Shown: positions 22,601 through 30,807 of the stretch, in pieces
Layout: each line of letters starts with the position of its first letter
How positions within the stretch are numbered: the first letter of the stretch is position 1
Assembly: GCA_028279595.1 (NCBI GenBank)
Contig: JANQNK010000003.1
Coordinates: forward strand, 240,568 to 304,567
From: Thermoplasmatota archaeon
GTDB lineage: Archaea > Thermoplasmatota > JAKEGO01
Length of the DNA stretch: 64,000 bases
Direction: 5' to 3'
The notes under the pieces: model-generated
Seen by the model: only the letters and a program-made list of their open reading frames with translations
Databases searched by the model: none
What the model was told of the DNA's origin: nothing
Made by a program: the position numbers and the translations under genes

Positions 22601-23811
22601 TGACATTGTACACCGGTGAGGACGGCCTATGGAATGACGGCTCCTTCCTCTTCGAAGGCCCGAAAGGGAAGAACTCGATCGTGTTCTACGCCGGGACCAA
22701 TGTGACGACCGATGGCTACTTCGTCATCACGGGGAACCCGACCTACAGGACGATAGTCAGATCGTCATCTGCGGGCACCCAGTGGAATTTCAACGATTCG
22801 ACCCCCGAGCAGTCCTTGCCATCGTTCGATCGCATCCGGGTCCGGGATTCGGATGCCACCTCCGGAGACACCATCTACGCTGACGGGACGAGCGTCGATG
22901 CTGGCAACAATGACAACTGGGCCTTCGGGAAGCCGCTGACCCTGGACCTGTCGGGACTCGAGGGTCAATACGCGAACCTGACTGTCGAGCAACAGGGCCT
23001 TACGACCTACGTCTACCTTACGGACGGTATCACCGAGTCCTGGGCCGACAGCGGCACGACAGCGACTCTCGTGGAAGAGTACTCCGTTTCATCGACAGAG
23101 AGGTATTACACCGAGGACACCACATCATGGTCGATGTCCGGGAACGTCTCTGCGAGCGTGACCTTCTATAGACAGTGGAAGCCGACGATCACTCTTGACG
23201 GAACCGACGCGAGCCACACAGTGACGGCGTATTACACGGTCCTGGGTGGCAATTCGAGCCAATCGGGCCAGCACACCTCCTGGTCCAGGTGGGTGGACAA
23301 CGGTTCAGCACTGAGCTTCGACGAGTTCGCGACCGGTGATCCCGAAAGGCACACGGGCGAGGATTTCGACATCCCGCCATGGGATCCGTTGACATCCGCT
23401 CTGGTCTACACTCTCGACTACGCCGAGAACGAGGTCCCGGAGCTCCACAACGGGAACATGGACCCCGCTAGCGGGAACCTCTCGACGCTGTTCAACTTCA
23501 CCGTCGAGTACTGGGACTCGAACGATGACGCGCCATTGTTCGTCTACGTCAACATCGACGGCACCAACTACACGATGAACAAGACCGACCGGAGCGACCA
23601 CGACTACACCGACGGTTGCGAGTACCACTACGAGACCTACCTCTCCGGTGGCGACCACGACTACTACTTCATTGCGAACGACACGTATTCGACGAACCAG
23701 ACGGCGATGGAGAGCACTGGAACGGTCATTCCCGAATTCGGTCCGACCGTGGTCATCGTATCGATGATGGCCGTCGGCGTCGCCGTGATCTGGAGGCGTA
23801 GACGCCGGTAG
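16615..23811 (+). CDS. Giant secreted surface protein 2 (2398 aa), paralog of 7934-16336, PEF-CTERM-like
   Basis: Signal peptide MRMLRAILCLMLVLAVVVVLAPMSAEA; WTGSTNTAWAQGNNWNPTGVPGSTDVVYIPDVSNDP; C-terminus STGTVIPEFGPTVVIVSMMAVGVAVIWRRRRR; five supermodules. Confidence 0.93.
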   Translation: MRMLRAILCLMLVLAVVVVLAPMSAEAETKVWTGSTNTAWAQGNNWNPTGVPGSTDVVYIPDVSNDPVVQADATVKMVQINDSAVLTIDGATFNVTNRIIIKSDVADGSLELSNDLNGVNVESIYNYGSILVNSGRTPMVNLSHLYSYSGSTIKSGFSTFTFVGAGNNTAYMDVIDPLYNVIIDAPTATLMMNGTYGLDADGQFRIIDGKLDPTGKEMVVSYLYCYDEIEMETGDWLHVTGDANFYNGSYLHGDNGTLTIDDDLYIGRGSTIELEGSHHFNITEFHWGSNLNLHEDSAQFNDVTIDKGYGHVALNTNMTINGTLTVSRGVFKVIDVDSLSVRYLVVHSNGHVQQSRDSNVTVTEDVSLYSGSRYELGNGTNDWHGGSLAIGRDIDISGRLWLFGRGGEIVLTRHMRIYGSGNLTFYGGNLTTVGPSSGAYTYGGSDTYIHSSNTTITFDTYTHYAGCRWWVNRSASPTIVFKSYIYNAGTVTAYTPGLSTIVAYGNYVASNLDSDIPVRNLVINKTSGHFKPSYGPGTLNISGSLLLIDGELDIRGEEGYNIVVNGSDGIMHEGQMYRGFANIGGELLMETWNDSLEVSGGVYWGPDSEATVDTGWIHCRGNWTFAAGSSINLTGNNTVRFFGGMMGYSYQLWMNSSASSFCNVLHGMGMTSSFVNGTVPMVIDNNLTFTSLNAMFVEDGAELIVWGDANVTSILYVNEGGDVYIHGNLTVAGGPGRLDFGLNSTSDYGGSLHVNGWMSVWNPVNFYMDGGNLTVDGNATIHRTGYIMFKTHGGNMSAGNISINDGGALRIYTTNTTIDTAQLRSYGELNISNSVRPVLRISGRFNWLNGDFRLGRSEVRAVGTSDQRFEDSHPYWGLVIDKPSGNLTFEAPFPIVAQSYIGVAQGTLAVGGYTIQCEGEGSFGTDGYVIGVNRYPGFIMDGGVLDMNHTSGVLEVDRFLRWFDGTANGSSGTIITDASWTVYAGVDADIQCPVVMTSNDVYARTFTMHSSDFTFNDLIINTSTRMTQTSYSSHPIHVTGDLWINNTDNYDEFNITKGLVVDGDINIRIGSLVLSNGAEVTVGGDVEQLPARWNGWLRIYNGSMDIGGYYHCDGWGVDVSYHGGSMDITGPLWIDSQLPPAGPGFYVGQKPGYSFDLTAEFIRINATGYMNLSSDNTRIVSQADLINHGSLRSWGDAMPDIVTYDDIEGSGTFNLGHSSIWYEGDNAFQDVRDLPYWNLVINKTSGVARSQSDISVESCLFIMNGTYDMNGYKLWVNSSGNSFIWNGTHYSGFVNYGGILFYQTSDEELHVNGPVSWGPGVNQTFDMGTIYVNGSWEFMAGSQVNLTGTHLVYFWGRNWFGPYISWAPIYSNSTTSWFNDITIDRDFGFGQYTSEKSTETVVVKGDMDHDGGLFEIYASTMYVVGNVDNRGQSFYVEGTTVFGNASLTVDGDFYSQSGSSLNVFGSASYAWSRMTCSYLYVNGSLNLKSYSSVHAGENIWISGSIDYDQAGFQWAEVISDGNIYVSSPGNVDMSGIGRSHLNTTSGFIVVYNGATLDLRGNAQVTAWTHFHPYGTVICTGWWPEINVGNAWYSDTSGDFRPGWSQVTFFKAGTSYIKDTEDFADIILNKTSGLLYLYDGDLNCTDLDIESGTFDLNGYNLTVTDDLTVWGSLEMDHDGWINVTHEVNWMNGSTEDITNGTIQCDGLWYIEDGADMTFEYPVHVYLNASTDVIVDDPDSYFDNLTFRLMGGGLTAYINGTEALNATSVLKIDDKVTVRLIGGSIEATQLLLYYASELNVSSPDSTLHVWDYLYMDSFTELMLDNGSYAMVQDFFPAQDIYVMNGSNLTVVDDLIGGRILSRDGDVYIDDGASTSLNTKGRFHNLTFGGGASVYARMWIGGDLRILGGTVYPQDNDVGILGDYYCSKTAAFRPANGSRLVFNGTGRQFMETGGTDSNHELWDLIINHTTLIVQNGSLSVKNNITVMDLSMLWIKADNMTLYTGEDGLWNDGSFLFEGPKGKNSIVFYAGTNVTTDGYFVITGNPTYRTIVRSSSAGTQWNFNDSTPEQSLPSFDRIRVRDSDATSGDTIYADGTSVDAGNNDNWAFGKPLTLDLSGLEGQYANLTVEQQGLTTYVYLTDGITESWADSGTTATLVEEYSVSSTERYYTEDTTSWSMSGNVSASVTFYRQWKPTITLDGTDASHTVTAYYTVLGGNSSQSGQHTSWSRWVDNGSALSFDEFATGDPERHTGEDFDIPPWDPLTSALVYTLDYAENEVPELHNGNMDPASGNLSTLFNFTVEYWDSNDDAPLFVYVNIDGTNYTMNKTDRSDHDYTDGCEYHYETYLSGGDHDYYFIANDTYSTNQTAMESTGTVIPEFGPTVVIVSMMAVGVAVIWRRRRR
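17335..21693 (+). repeat. Higher-order repeat, 5 anchors at 17335, 18412, 19486, 20551, 21664
   Basis: Same anchor motif as giant gene 1; spacings 1077, 1074, 1065 and 1113 nt. Confidence 0.7.
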
Positions 23812-23896
23812 ACCAGTACCGATACGGTCAAAATGACCCAGGACCCCGATCCGGAGGAATTACACCTGTCCAGTCATGTCAAGTACTTGCAGTAAG

Positions 23897-23904
23897 CATA
23901 AATA
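23897..23904 (+). promoter_or_regulatory. Putative TATA box for giant surface gene 3
   Basis: CATAAATA in an AT-rich patch. Confidence 0.45.
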
Positions 23905-23931
23905 CAGCCAGGTCGATATCTCAAGACGACT

Positions 23932-23958
23932 GGACCCGGGGCGACTGAACGTGGGTCC
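23932..23958 (+). promoter_or_regulatory. Leader stem-loop upstream of giant gene 3
   Basis: GGACCC (23932-23937) pairs perfectly with GGGTCC (23953-23958), 15-nt loop; SD GGGTGAT precedes the start codon region. Confidence 0.45.
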
Positions 23959-23966
23959 TGTCATGA

Positions 23967-26900
23967 ATGGGTGATCAGATGCGTGGATGGAGACATTTTG
24001 GATTCGTATTGATAGTGATAGCGGCCCTCACAGTATTGGCCCTGCCAGCGGTCGAGGGCGAGATCAAGGATTGGACCGGCACGACGAACTCGAACTGGGG
24101 GACCGCCTCCAACTGGGACCCCTCCGGGGTTCCGACGTCGTCGGACAACATCTACATCGACGACCAGACGAACGATCCGGTCATTCAGACTGATGCTGTG
24201 GCATATGGCATCTACATAAATGGGTCCGGGATCCTGGACATCGACGGTGCGACCCTGAACGGCAGTTACATACAGGTAGAGGACGGGGGCACGCTCGACC
24301 TGACCAACGACGCGACGATCGTCAACCTTCGTCAGAGCCTTCACCTCTACGGGAAGCTCGATTGCGGAGCTTCCAACACACCCGAGATCAACCTCAGGCG
24401 CATCTACATGACCTCCACGTCATCGACCAGTCCAGGCTGGTCGACGGTTACCTTTGTCGGAGGAAACCCTGGAAGTGTCTTCAACAACGGATACGAGGAG
24501 CTGTGGGACGTTGTGATCGACGAGGACACCGCGGTCAATGTCACCAGTGGAGACCTCATCATATTGAACGACTTCACTATAACCAATGGCTCCTTCGACC
24601 CTAACGGTCATCTCGTGGAGGTCGGGGATAACCTCCGATGCTTCGACAGGATAGTCATGAACGATCTCGACGACAACATATCGATCGATGGCAGGTCATA
24701 CTTCTATTCTGGATCGAACCTCTCCGGCGACGATGGTGTACTCCATCTGAAGGATTGGACTACGTTCGAGATCGGCTCGAAGGCGAACTTCACAGGGAAA
24801 CATATGCTACTGTCCACAGGAGCGGGGGATATATACTACGACATCTGGAGCCCCGATGTCAGGTTCAACAATGTCACGACCAACAAATCGAGCTCCTTCG
24901 TGGCCGTTAGAGGGTACCTGTGGGTCCACGAGACGATCACGGTCGAGTATGGGTATTTCTATGTTCTCTACGGAGGCAATCCTTACAATGTTACGACGAC
25001 CAATCTGACGATCCAGGACAATGGGATCTTCTATCTCTACCAGTGGGCCACTGTGAACGTGACGAACGACATCGACATTCTCGACGGAGGAGAGATCATC
25101 CTCGGTCGGAGCACAACATGGGGCGGGACGTTGAACGCGAACAATGACATCTTTAGCTTCGGGGATATCACCTTCCAGACCGGTGGCGGCAATCTCAACG
25201 TGGGTGATGACCTGTTCATCTACTCAACAGCGAACGTCACCATGCACGCGGGAAATATCACGGGAACGACGGACACCATCCTTTATCTCTATGGCGATCT
25301 CTACATCAATACCAACGATACCACGGTCTACTTCCACAATTGGTACATCTACGGTTCCAGCCAGATGTGGGTGGCAAACCAGGCGACCCCGGAGCTCCAG
25401 TGGTCCGGCATGATCTACGAGCAGGGATCGCCGAACGTGTGGCATCCCGGTCACAGCACGTTCATGGCGGTCGGTGTCAACTTCCCTGCTATCGACGCGA
25501 GGTTCTCATATTACGGTGTCGGCGTCAATCTGACGTCCGGCTTCATGGCACCGGGATACGACGATATCCTGTACATCGATAGCCATCTGGTCATCATCAA
25601 CGGTGCGTTCCGGATGAATGATAGGACAGTTCGTATCAACGGGTCCGGGTCCTACATGTACGATGGCATGGAATACACGGGATTCGCGAACATCGGCGGC
25701 GAGCTGACCATGGAGAGCGACGACGAGTACCTGATGTCATATGGTCACGGCGGCGTCTACTGGGGCCCTGACAGCACCTCGGACGTCGATGCCGGTTCCA
25801 TCAACTGCTCCGGCGATTGGGTGTTCGCAGCGGGTTCGGACGCAAACCTCAGGGGTACGAACATGGTAAGACAGCAGGACCTCGGGGTCGAGTCCACCTA
25901 TTGGATCAACTCCTCGGACAGCAGCTTCCAGAACGTCACCATCAATTCGATATTCGCCGCCTCGCATCTGAACGGGACGGAGACCATGGTGGTCAAGGGC
26001 GATCTCACGATAAACGGACTTACCGCCTTCGTGGTCGACGGCAACGATCTCGAGGTCCAGGGTGACCTCAACGGGACCGGCGGGAATCTGTGGGTCCTCG
26101 GAACTGACAATTCGGTCGAGGTCCAGGGGGATGCGTACATGATGGGTAGTTCCCTGAACCTGGGTCAGGCCTCCTCCTCGAGCGAGGGTGGGACCGTCGA
26201 GATCGATGGATATCTCTCGATCGACGAGGGTCTCAACTTCGAGGAGGGAGAGGGCGAGGTCACAGTAGGCGAGACACTGTTCGTATCATCGACCGGGGTC
26301 GTCTCCTTCGATGGTACGAAAGGGACGCTCACAGCAGGGAGCATGATCTTGAACAGTTCGAGCGACGTCAACCTCACCGGTTCAGGTGAATACGTGATCA
26401 ACGTCCTGGGCGACCTGAGGATAAACGGAGTCCTCAACATGACCAACGATAACGCAATCCTGAGGGTCGGCGGTGACCTGATCCTCCCCGATGGCCATCT
26501 GGACTGCGGCCCCAAGTACGAGCCCGAGATATTCATTGGCGGCGACTTCGACTGGCTGTTCGGAGGTCTTAACTTCACCGCGGGTCACAGCACCGTGTTC
26601 ATCGATGGATCCGGCGACCAGAAGATTGACAACGACTTCCGCTTCTACGGTCTGGTCGTGAACAAGACCGGCGGTGAGATGTACTTCGAATGGAGCCATC
26701 CCGGCGATCGGGACATCCCGAAGTTCGAGTCCTTCTTCTTCATCGAGGCGGGCACCTTCAACATGAGGAACACGAGCATCAGGGTCTGCGGCAACGGGTC
26801 CGGTTACCAGGGAGTCGCACTCTACACCGGGTTCGTGAACCTGGGCGGCCACTTCGTAATGCAGAATGGATCGTCCACCCTAGAGGCTTTCGAGGACATC

Positions 26901-29081
26901 CTCTGGGGTTCCACTGCGACCGGGAACGTGACCAACGGGACAATCGTCGCCCATGACAACTGGATCGTCCAGGGCAACGGATACATGGAGCTCGGCGGCG
27001 ACAATCTGGTCTTCCACAAGGGTGGCGATACTTCCCTGTTCAATTTCGTCGGCGAAGCCATCTTCAACAACTTCACGATGCGGAAGTGGTCGGACAACTA
27101 CGAGACCTTGATCGTCGGTGAGGGCGGGATGAACGTCACGAATCTACTGAACATCTATGGCGATTCCAACATGGAGGTCAGATCGAAGCTGGAAGCTACC
27201 TACATCGACCTGTATGGTAACTCCCTCCTCAACATGTCTTTCAACGTCAGCGAGCTGCGCGTCTGGGAGACGATCGAAACGAGCTCGGGTGCGGAGGTCC
27301 GCGTGGGAGACAACGCATATGCGATGACCCGGAACATCACTGGAAGCGGGGACATATACCTTGGAACGAACACGAACCTGACGCTACGTCAGAACATGTG
27401 GATGAATCCGACCACAACACTGTATCCCGGAATGTCCACTGTCTATTTCGGAGGCAAGAACACCACACAGGTACGACTATACAACGGTGGCTTCTACAAT
27501 GTGATCGTCGCCAAATACCGGATCGGGAACAGGGCCGTCCTCATGTATACTGCTTCGGATTACTACATCGACGGGAACCTGACCCTGAGGAACGGTACCT
27601 TCTACTCAAATGGACGGATCTTCCACCTTAAGGGCAACTTTGATAACAACGGATGGTGCAGGTTCGATCCATCCCCGAGCGGATACTTCGTCTTCGACGG
27701 TGGTGGTACTCAGTACATCCAGACGGGCGGGGACTTCGGTAATGTCGGATTCGAGGACCTGAGGGTGGAGTCGTCGACCCAGGTTATCGTCCAGAACTAC
27801 TCGATGAGGATCGATGGAATACTCCTGATAGAGGGCGGTTCGGCGTACCAGTTCAAGTCAGAGGATGGTACGCTCACTCTAGGAGACCGCGGAATGTTCA
27901 ATGATGGAACGTTCCATGTATGGCCCTCCTCCGGTAAGGGAAAGTTCGTCGTGACGGCCGGAACGACCGTGACGAACAATGCGACGATGTACCTCGTGGG
28001 AAACACCGAACAAGCGCCACTTCGCATCAGGTCCTCCTCGGACGGGACTCAATGGAACCTCGAGGACAACACCGCATCAGATCAACAACCTCACGTTCAG
28101 CGTGCCCTTGTCAAGGATTCCGACGCCAGCGGCGGGAACACAATCTATACATGGATGTACTGCGTGGACCAGGGCAATAACGAAAACTGGGTGTTCTCCC
28201 ATCCGTTGACGATATACATCACCGGGCTCGAGGGACACGACGTCAATCTCACCTGGACCCAGAGGAACTCCACCGGTTCGGCACCGATTTCCTTTTCGGT
28301 CCTCGTGTTCTCGGACAACGACACCACCGCATCTATCGAGGACCTCTATACTGTATCATCCACCGAACGGTACTACACCGAGGATACGACGTCATGGGAC
28401 GTGACTGATAACACGACCGTCTATGTCAACTTCTACAGACAGTGGAAACCGACGATCACCCTTGATGGCACCGATGCATCTCACACCGTATCCGCATACT
28501 ACACGGCTCTCGGTGGGAACACCAGCCAGAGCGGACAGCACACGTCCTGGTCGAGGTGGTGCGACAACGGTTCCAGACTATCGTTCAGCAAGGACGCCAC
28601 CGGATCTCCGCCGAGCCACACCAGCGAGGACTTCACAAGGGACCCATGGGACCCGCTAACGTCGGCACTCGTGAAGACCGTCTACTACGAAGGGAACGTC
28701 AAACCGGAGCTGAAGAACGGCACCATGGACCCGTCCGGCGGCAACCTGACGACGGTATTCAACTTCACCGTGGAGTATTGGGATGACAACAACGATATCC
28801 CGCTGTTCGTCTACGTGAACATAGACGGCACGAACTACTCGATGGAGAAGGTCCAGAAGGGCGACCACGATTACACCGACGGTTGCGAATACTACTACGA
28901 GACCAAGCTGTCCGGCGGCGACCACGACTACTACTTCATCTGCAACGACTCTTACGAGACGACCCAGACCTCGTCCGAATCCACGGGCACGATAGTTCCG
29001 GAGTTCGGGATGCTGACGGTATTGATCTCGGTCATGATGGTCGGCGTCGCTGTCATGTGGAGGCGCCGTAGAAGACATTGA
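23967..29081 (+). CDS. Giant secreted surface protein 3 (1704 aa), paralog, PEF-CTERM-like
   Basis: Signal peptide; DWTGTTNSNWGTASNWDPSGVPTSSDNIYIDDQTNDP; C-terminus STGTIVPEFGMLTVLISVMMVGVAVMWRRRRRH; three supermodules. ATG at 23979 (MRGWRHFGF) follows GGGTGATCAG and may be the true start. Confidence 0.92.
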   Translation: MGDQMRGWRHFGFVLIVIAALTVLALPAVEGEIKDWTGTTNSNWGTASNWDPSGVPTSSDNIYIDDQTNDPVIQTDAVAYGIYINGSGILDIDGATLNGSYIQVEDGGTLDLTNDATIVNLRQSLHLYGKLDCGASNTPEINLRRIYMTSTSSTSPGWSTVTFVGGNPGSVFNNGYEELWDVVIDEDTAVNVTSGDLIILNDFTITNGSFDPNGHLVEVGDNLRCFDRIVMNDLDDNISIDGRSYFYSGSNLSGDDGVLHLKDWTTFEIGSKANFTGKHMLLSTGAGDIYYDIWSPDVRFNNVTTNKSSSFVAVRGYLWVHETITVEYGYFYVLYGGNPYNVTTTNLTIQDNGIFYLYQWATVNVTNDIDILDGGEIILGRSTTWGGTLNANNDIFSFGDITFQTGGGNLNVGDDLFIYSTANVTMHAGNITGTTDTILYLYGDLYINTNDTTVYFHNWYIYGSSQMWVANQATPELQWSGMIYEQGSPNVWHPGHSTFMAVGVNFPAIDARFSYYGVGVNLTSGFMAPGYDDILYIDSHLVIINGAFRMNDRTVRINGSGSYMYDGMEYTGFANIGGELTMESDDEYLMSYGHGGVYWGPDSTSDVDAGSINCSGDWVFAAGSDANLRGTNMVRQQDLGVESTYWINSSDSSFQNVTINSIFAASHLNGTETMVVKGDLTINGLTAFVVDGNDLEVQGDLNGTGGNLWVLGTDNSVEVQGDAYMMGSSLNLGQASSSSEGGTVEIDGYLSIDEGLNFEEGEGEVTVGETLFVSSTGVVSFDGTKGTLTAGSMILNSSSDVNLTGSGEYVINVLGDLRINGVLNMTNDNAILRVGGDLILPDGHLDCGPKYEPEIFIGGDFDWLFGGLNFTAGHSTVFIDGSGDQKIDNDFRFYGLVVNKTGGEMYFEWSHPGDRDIPKFESFFFIEAGTFNMRNTSIRVCGNGSGYQGVALYTGFVNLGGHFVMQNGSSTLEAFEDILWGSTATGNVTNGTIVAHDNWIVQGNGYMELGGDNLVFHKGGDTSLFNFVGEAIFNNFTMRKWSDNYETLIVGEGGMNVTNLLNIYGDSNMEVRSKLEATYIDLYGNSLLNMSFNVSELRVWETIETSSGAEVRVGDNAYAMTRNITGSGDIYLGTNTNLTLRQNMWMNPTTTLYPGMSTVYFGGKNTTQVRLYNGGFYNVIVAKYRIGNRAVLMYTASDYYIDGNLTLRNGTFYSNGRIFHLKGNFDNNGWCRFDPSPSGYFVFDGGGTQYIQTGGDFGNVGFEDLRVESSTQVIVQNYSMRIDGILLIEGGSAYQFKSEDGTLTLGDRGMFNDGTFHVWPSSGKGKFVVTAGTTVTNNATMYLVGNTEQAPLRIRSSSDGTQWNLEDNTASDQQPHVQRALVKDSDASGGNTIYTWMYCVDQGNNENWVFSHPLTIYITGLEGHDVNLTWTQRNSTGSAPISFSVLVFSDNDTTASIEDLYTVSSTERYYTEDTTSWDVTDNTTVYVNFYRQWKPTITLDGTDASHTVSAYYTALGGNTSQSGQHTSWSRWCDNGSRLSFSKDATGSPPSHTSEDFTRDPWDPLTSALVKTVYYEGNVKPELKNGTMDPSGGNLTTVFNFTVEYWDDNNDIPLFVYVNIDGTNYSMEKVQKGDHDYTDGCEYYYETKLSGGDHDYYFICNDSYETTQTSSESTGTIVPEFGMLTVLISVMMVGVAVMWRRRRRH
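24690..26921 (+). repeat. Higher-order repeat, 3 anchors at 24690, 25749, 26892
   Basis: Same anchor motif; spacings 1059 and 1143 nt. Confidence 0.65.
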
Positions 29082-29178
29082 TTTCCGACCGATCAGCGTC
29101 CGTGATCATACGTACGAGCTGCACATTTCAGTGGACACCATTATTAACGCTAATCACACTCACCGTATTGGTGTTAGA

Positions 29179-30756
29179 ATGAAGGCGGTGGTTCTTGGTA
29201 GTCTTGTTGTCCTTGCTGTTGTGTCCATAATGATCATACCCACCGTTTCGGGAGACCAGGGTGACATCCTGTGGGATGAGACCTTCGGCGGTACCGATGA
29301 GGACCGGGGCAGGTACGCCACGGAAACATCAGACGGCGGTTTCATCATGACCGGCGAGTCGAAATCATACGGTTCCGGGAACAGGGACCTTTGGCTCCTC
29401 AAGACGGACGAGAACGGGTCCGAGGAGTGGAACGAGACCTTCGGCGGTTCAGGTGAGGACCTCGGCTTCGTTGTGCAAGAGACCTCGGATGGAGAGTTCG
29501 TGGTCTGTGGCTTCACGAGCCCTGGCACCAATAGGAACCAGCGGGATCTCTGGATAGTCAAGACGTTCGCTAACGGGACATTGAACTGGAGCCGGACCTA
29601 CGGAGGGACCTCGCAGGAAGAGGGCCGTTTCCTCATAGAGACCGATGACGGTGGGCTGATTTTCACCGGATTCACCGGTTCATACGGTTCGGGAGGCTTG
29701 GACATCTGGGTGATCAAGACCTACGCCAACGGAACGGAGCAATGGAACGAGACCTACGGCTGGCAGTACCGCGACGAGGGCCACTCCATCCGTCCTACGA
29801 GTGACGGTGGATACATATTGGGTGGCAGGGGTGCACCCCCAAGCGGCGGGGGCGGCCAGGACCTCGTACTAATGAAGATCGACGACGAGGGAACCCTCGA
29901 TTGGACCGAAACATGGGGGGGCTCCGGAATGGACGAGGCCTGGGACGCTCAGGAGATCGAAGGAGGGGACATCCTCGTTTCCGGCAGGACGTTCTCGTAC
30001 GGTCAGGGAAATGGAGACCTGTATCTGATCAAGACCGACGGCAACGGATCCGAGGAGTTCGAGAAGACCTACGGCGGCTCGAAGGAGGACCTCGGCAAGC
30101 TCTTCACCGAAACCCCGGATGGAAATTACGCCATTATCGGCAGAACCCGTTCGTACGTTTCAGGAGGATCCAGCGACATAGACATCTGGCTCCTCGTCGT
30201 TGACAGCGATGGGGTCGAGATCGTGAACGAGACCTATGCCGGGAACGGATGGGACGAGGCCAGGAGCATTCTCATGACCTCAGACGGCAACTACATCATT
30301 GCTGGTTCCTACGGCGATACAGACAGGGACGAGACCCATTTCTGGCTCCTGAAGCTCGAGGGGCCTCCCCCGAACGTCGCTCCAGAACTCGTGAACGGGG
30401 ACCACGATCCCAAGAACGGGAACACCTACACATGGTACAACTTCACGGTCACATACAGGGACGCCAACAACGACACGCCTGCATTCGTCTACGCCAACAT
30501 CGACGGGACGAACCATTCCATGGACAAGGTGAACTCGACCGACGACGATTTCGTTGGCGGTGTGGACTATCATTACAGGACCCGGCTGACCGCCGGCGAC
30601 CACGACTACTATTTCGTGACGGACGACGGTGTCCATACCAACTCCACCACTGTAAGGACCACAGGGACGGTGATCCCTGAGTTCGGGTCCCTTGCAGTAA
30701 TGATCTCCGTGACCATGTTCGCCATGGTCCTCATCTGGGCCAGACGGAGACGGTAA
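29179..30756 (+). CDS. Secreted seven-repeat beta-propeller-like surface protein with PEF-CTERM-like tail
   Basis: Seven repeats of the type W-x-E-T-(F/Y)-G-G-x(n)-T-x-D-G-G-(F/Y)-I-x-x-G-x(n)-D-L-W-L-L-K-T; C-terminal NFTVTYRDANNDTPAFVYANIDGTNHSMDKV...GDHDYYF...TGTVIPEFGSLAVMISVTMFAMVLIWARRRR. Start trimmed to MKAVVLGSLVVLAVVSI. Confidence 0.85.
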   Translation: MKAVVLGSLVVLAVVSIMIIPTVSGDQGDILWDETFGGTDEDRGRYATETSDGGFIMTGESKSYGSGNRDLWLLKTDENGSEEWNETFGGSGEDLGFVVQETSDGEFVVCGFTSPGTNRNQRDLWIVKTFANGTLNWSRTYGGTSQEEGRFLIETDDGGLIFTGFTGSYGSGGLDIWVIKTYANGTEQWNETYGWQYRDEGHSIRPTSDGGYILGGRGAPPSGGGGQDLVLMKIDDEGTLDWTETWGGSGMDEAWDAQEIEGGDILVSGRTFSYGQGNGDLYLIKTDGNGSEEFEKTYGGSKEDLGKLFTETPDGNYAIIGRTRSYVSGGSSDIDIWLLVVDSDGVEIVNETYAGNGWDEARSILMTSDGNYIIAGSYGDTDRDETHFWLLKLEGPPPNVAPELVNGDHDPKNGNTYTWYNFTVTYRDANNDTPAFVYANIDGTNHSMDKVNSTDDDFVGGVDYHYRTRLTAGDHDYYFVTDDGVHTNSTTVRTTGTVIPEFGSLAVMISVTMFAMVLIWARRRR

Positions 30757-30792
30757 GGGGAAGGGATCCCAGCATCGCCCGGTCCGATGCCT

Positions 30793-30807
30793 TCCCGCCC
30801 TGCGGGA
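30793..30807 (+). terminator. Putative stem-loop downstream of 29179-30756
   Basis: TCCCGC-CCT-GCGGGA perfect hairpin; no clear T-tract. Confidence 0.3.

Noticed and set aside
15600-29081. Recent gene conversion between the C-terminal cassettes of the giant genes
   Set aside because: Protein identity is high but the DNA shows many synonymous differences (e.g. AACGACTCG vs AACGACTCT, GGCGGAGAC vs GGCGGCGAC), more consistent with old duplication and protein-level constraint.
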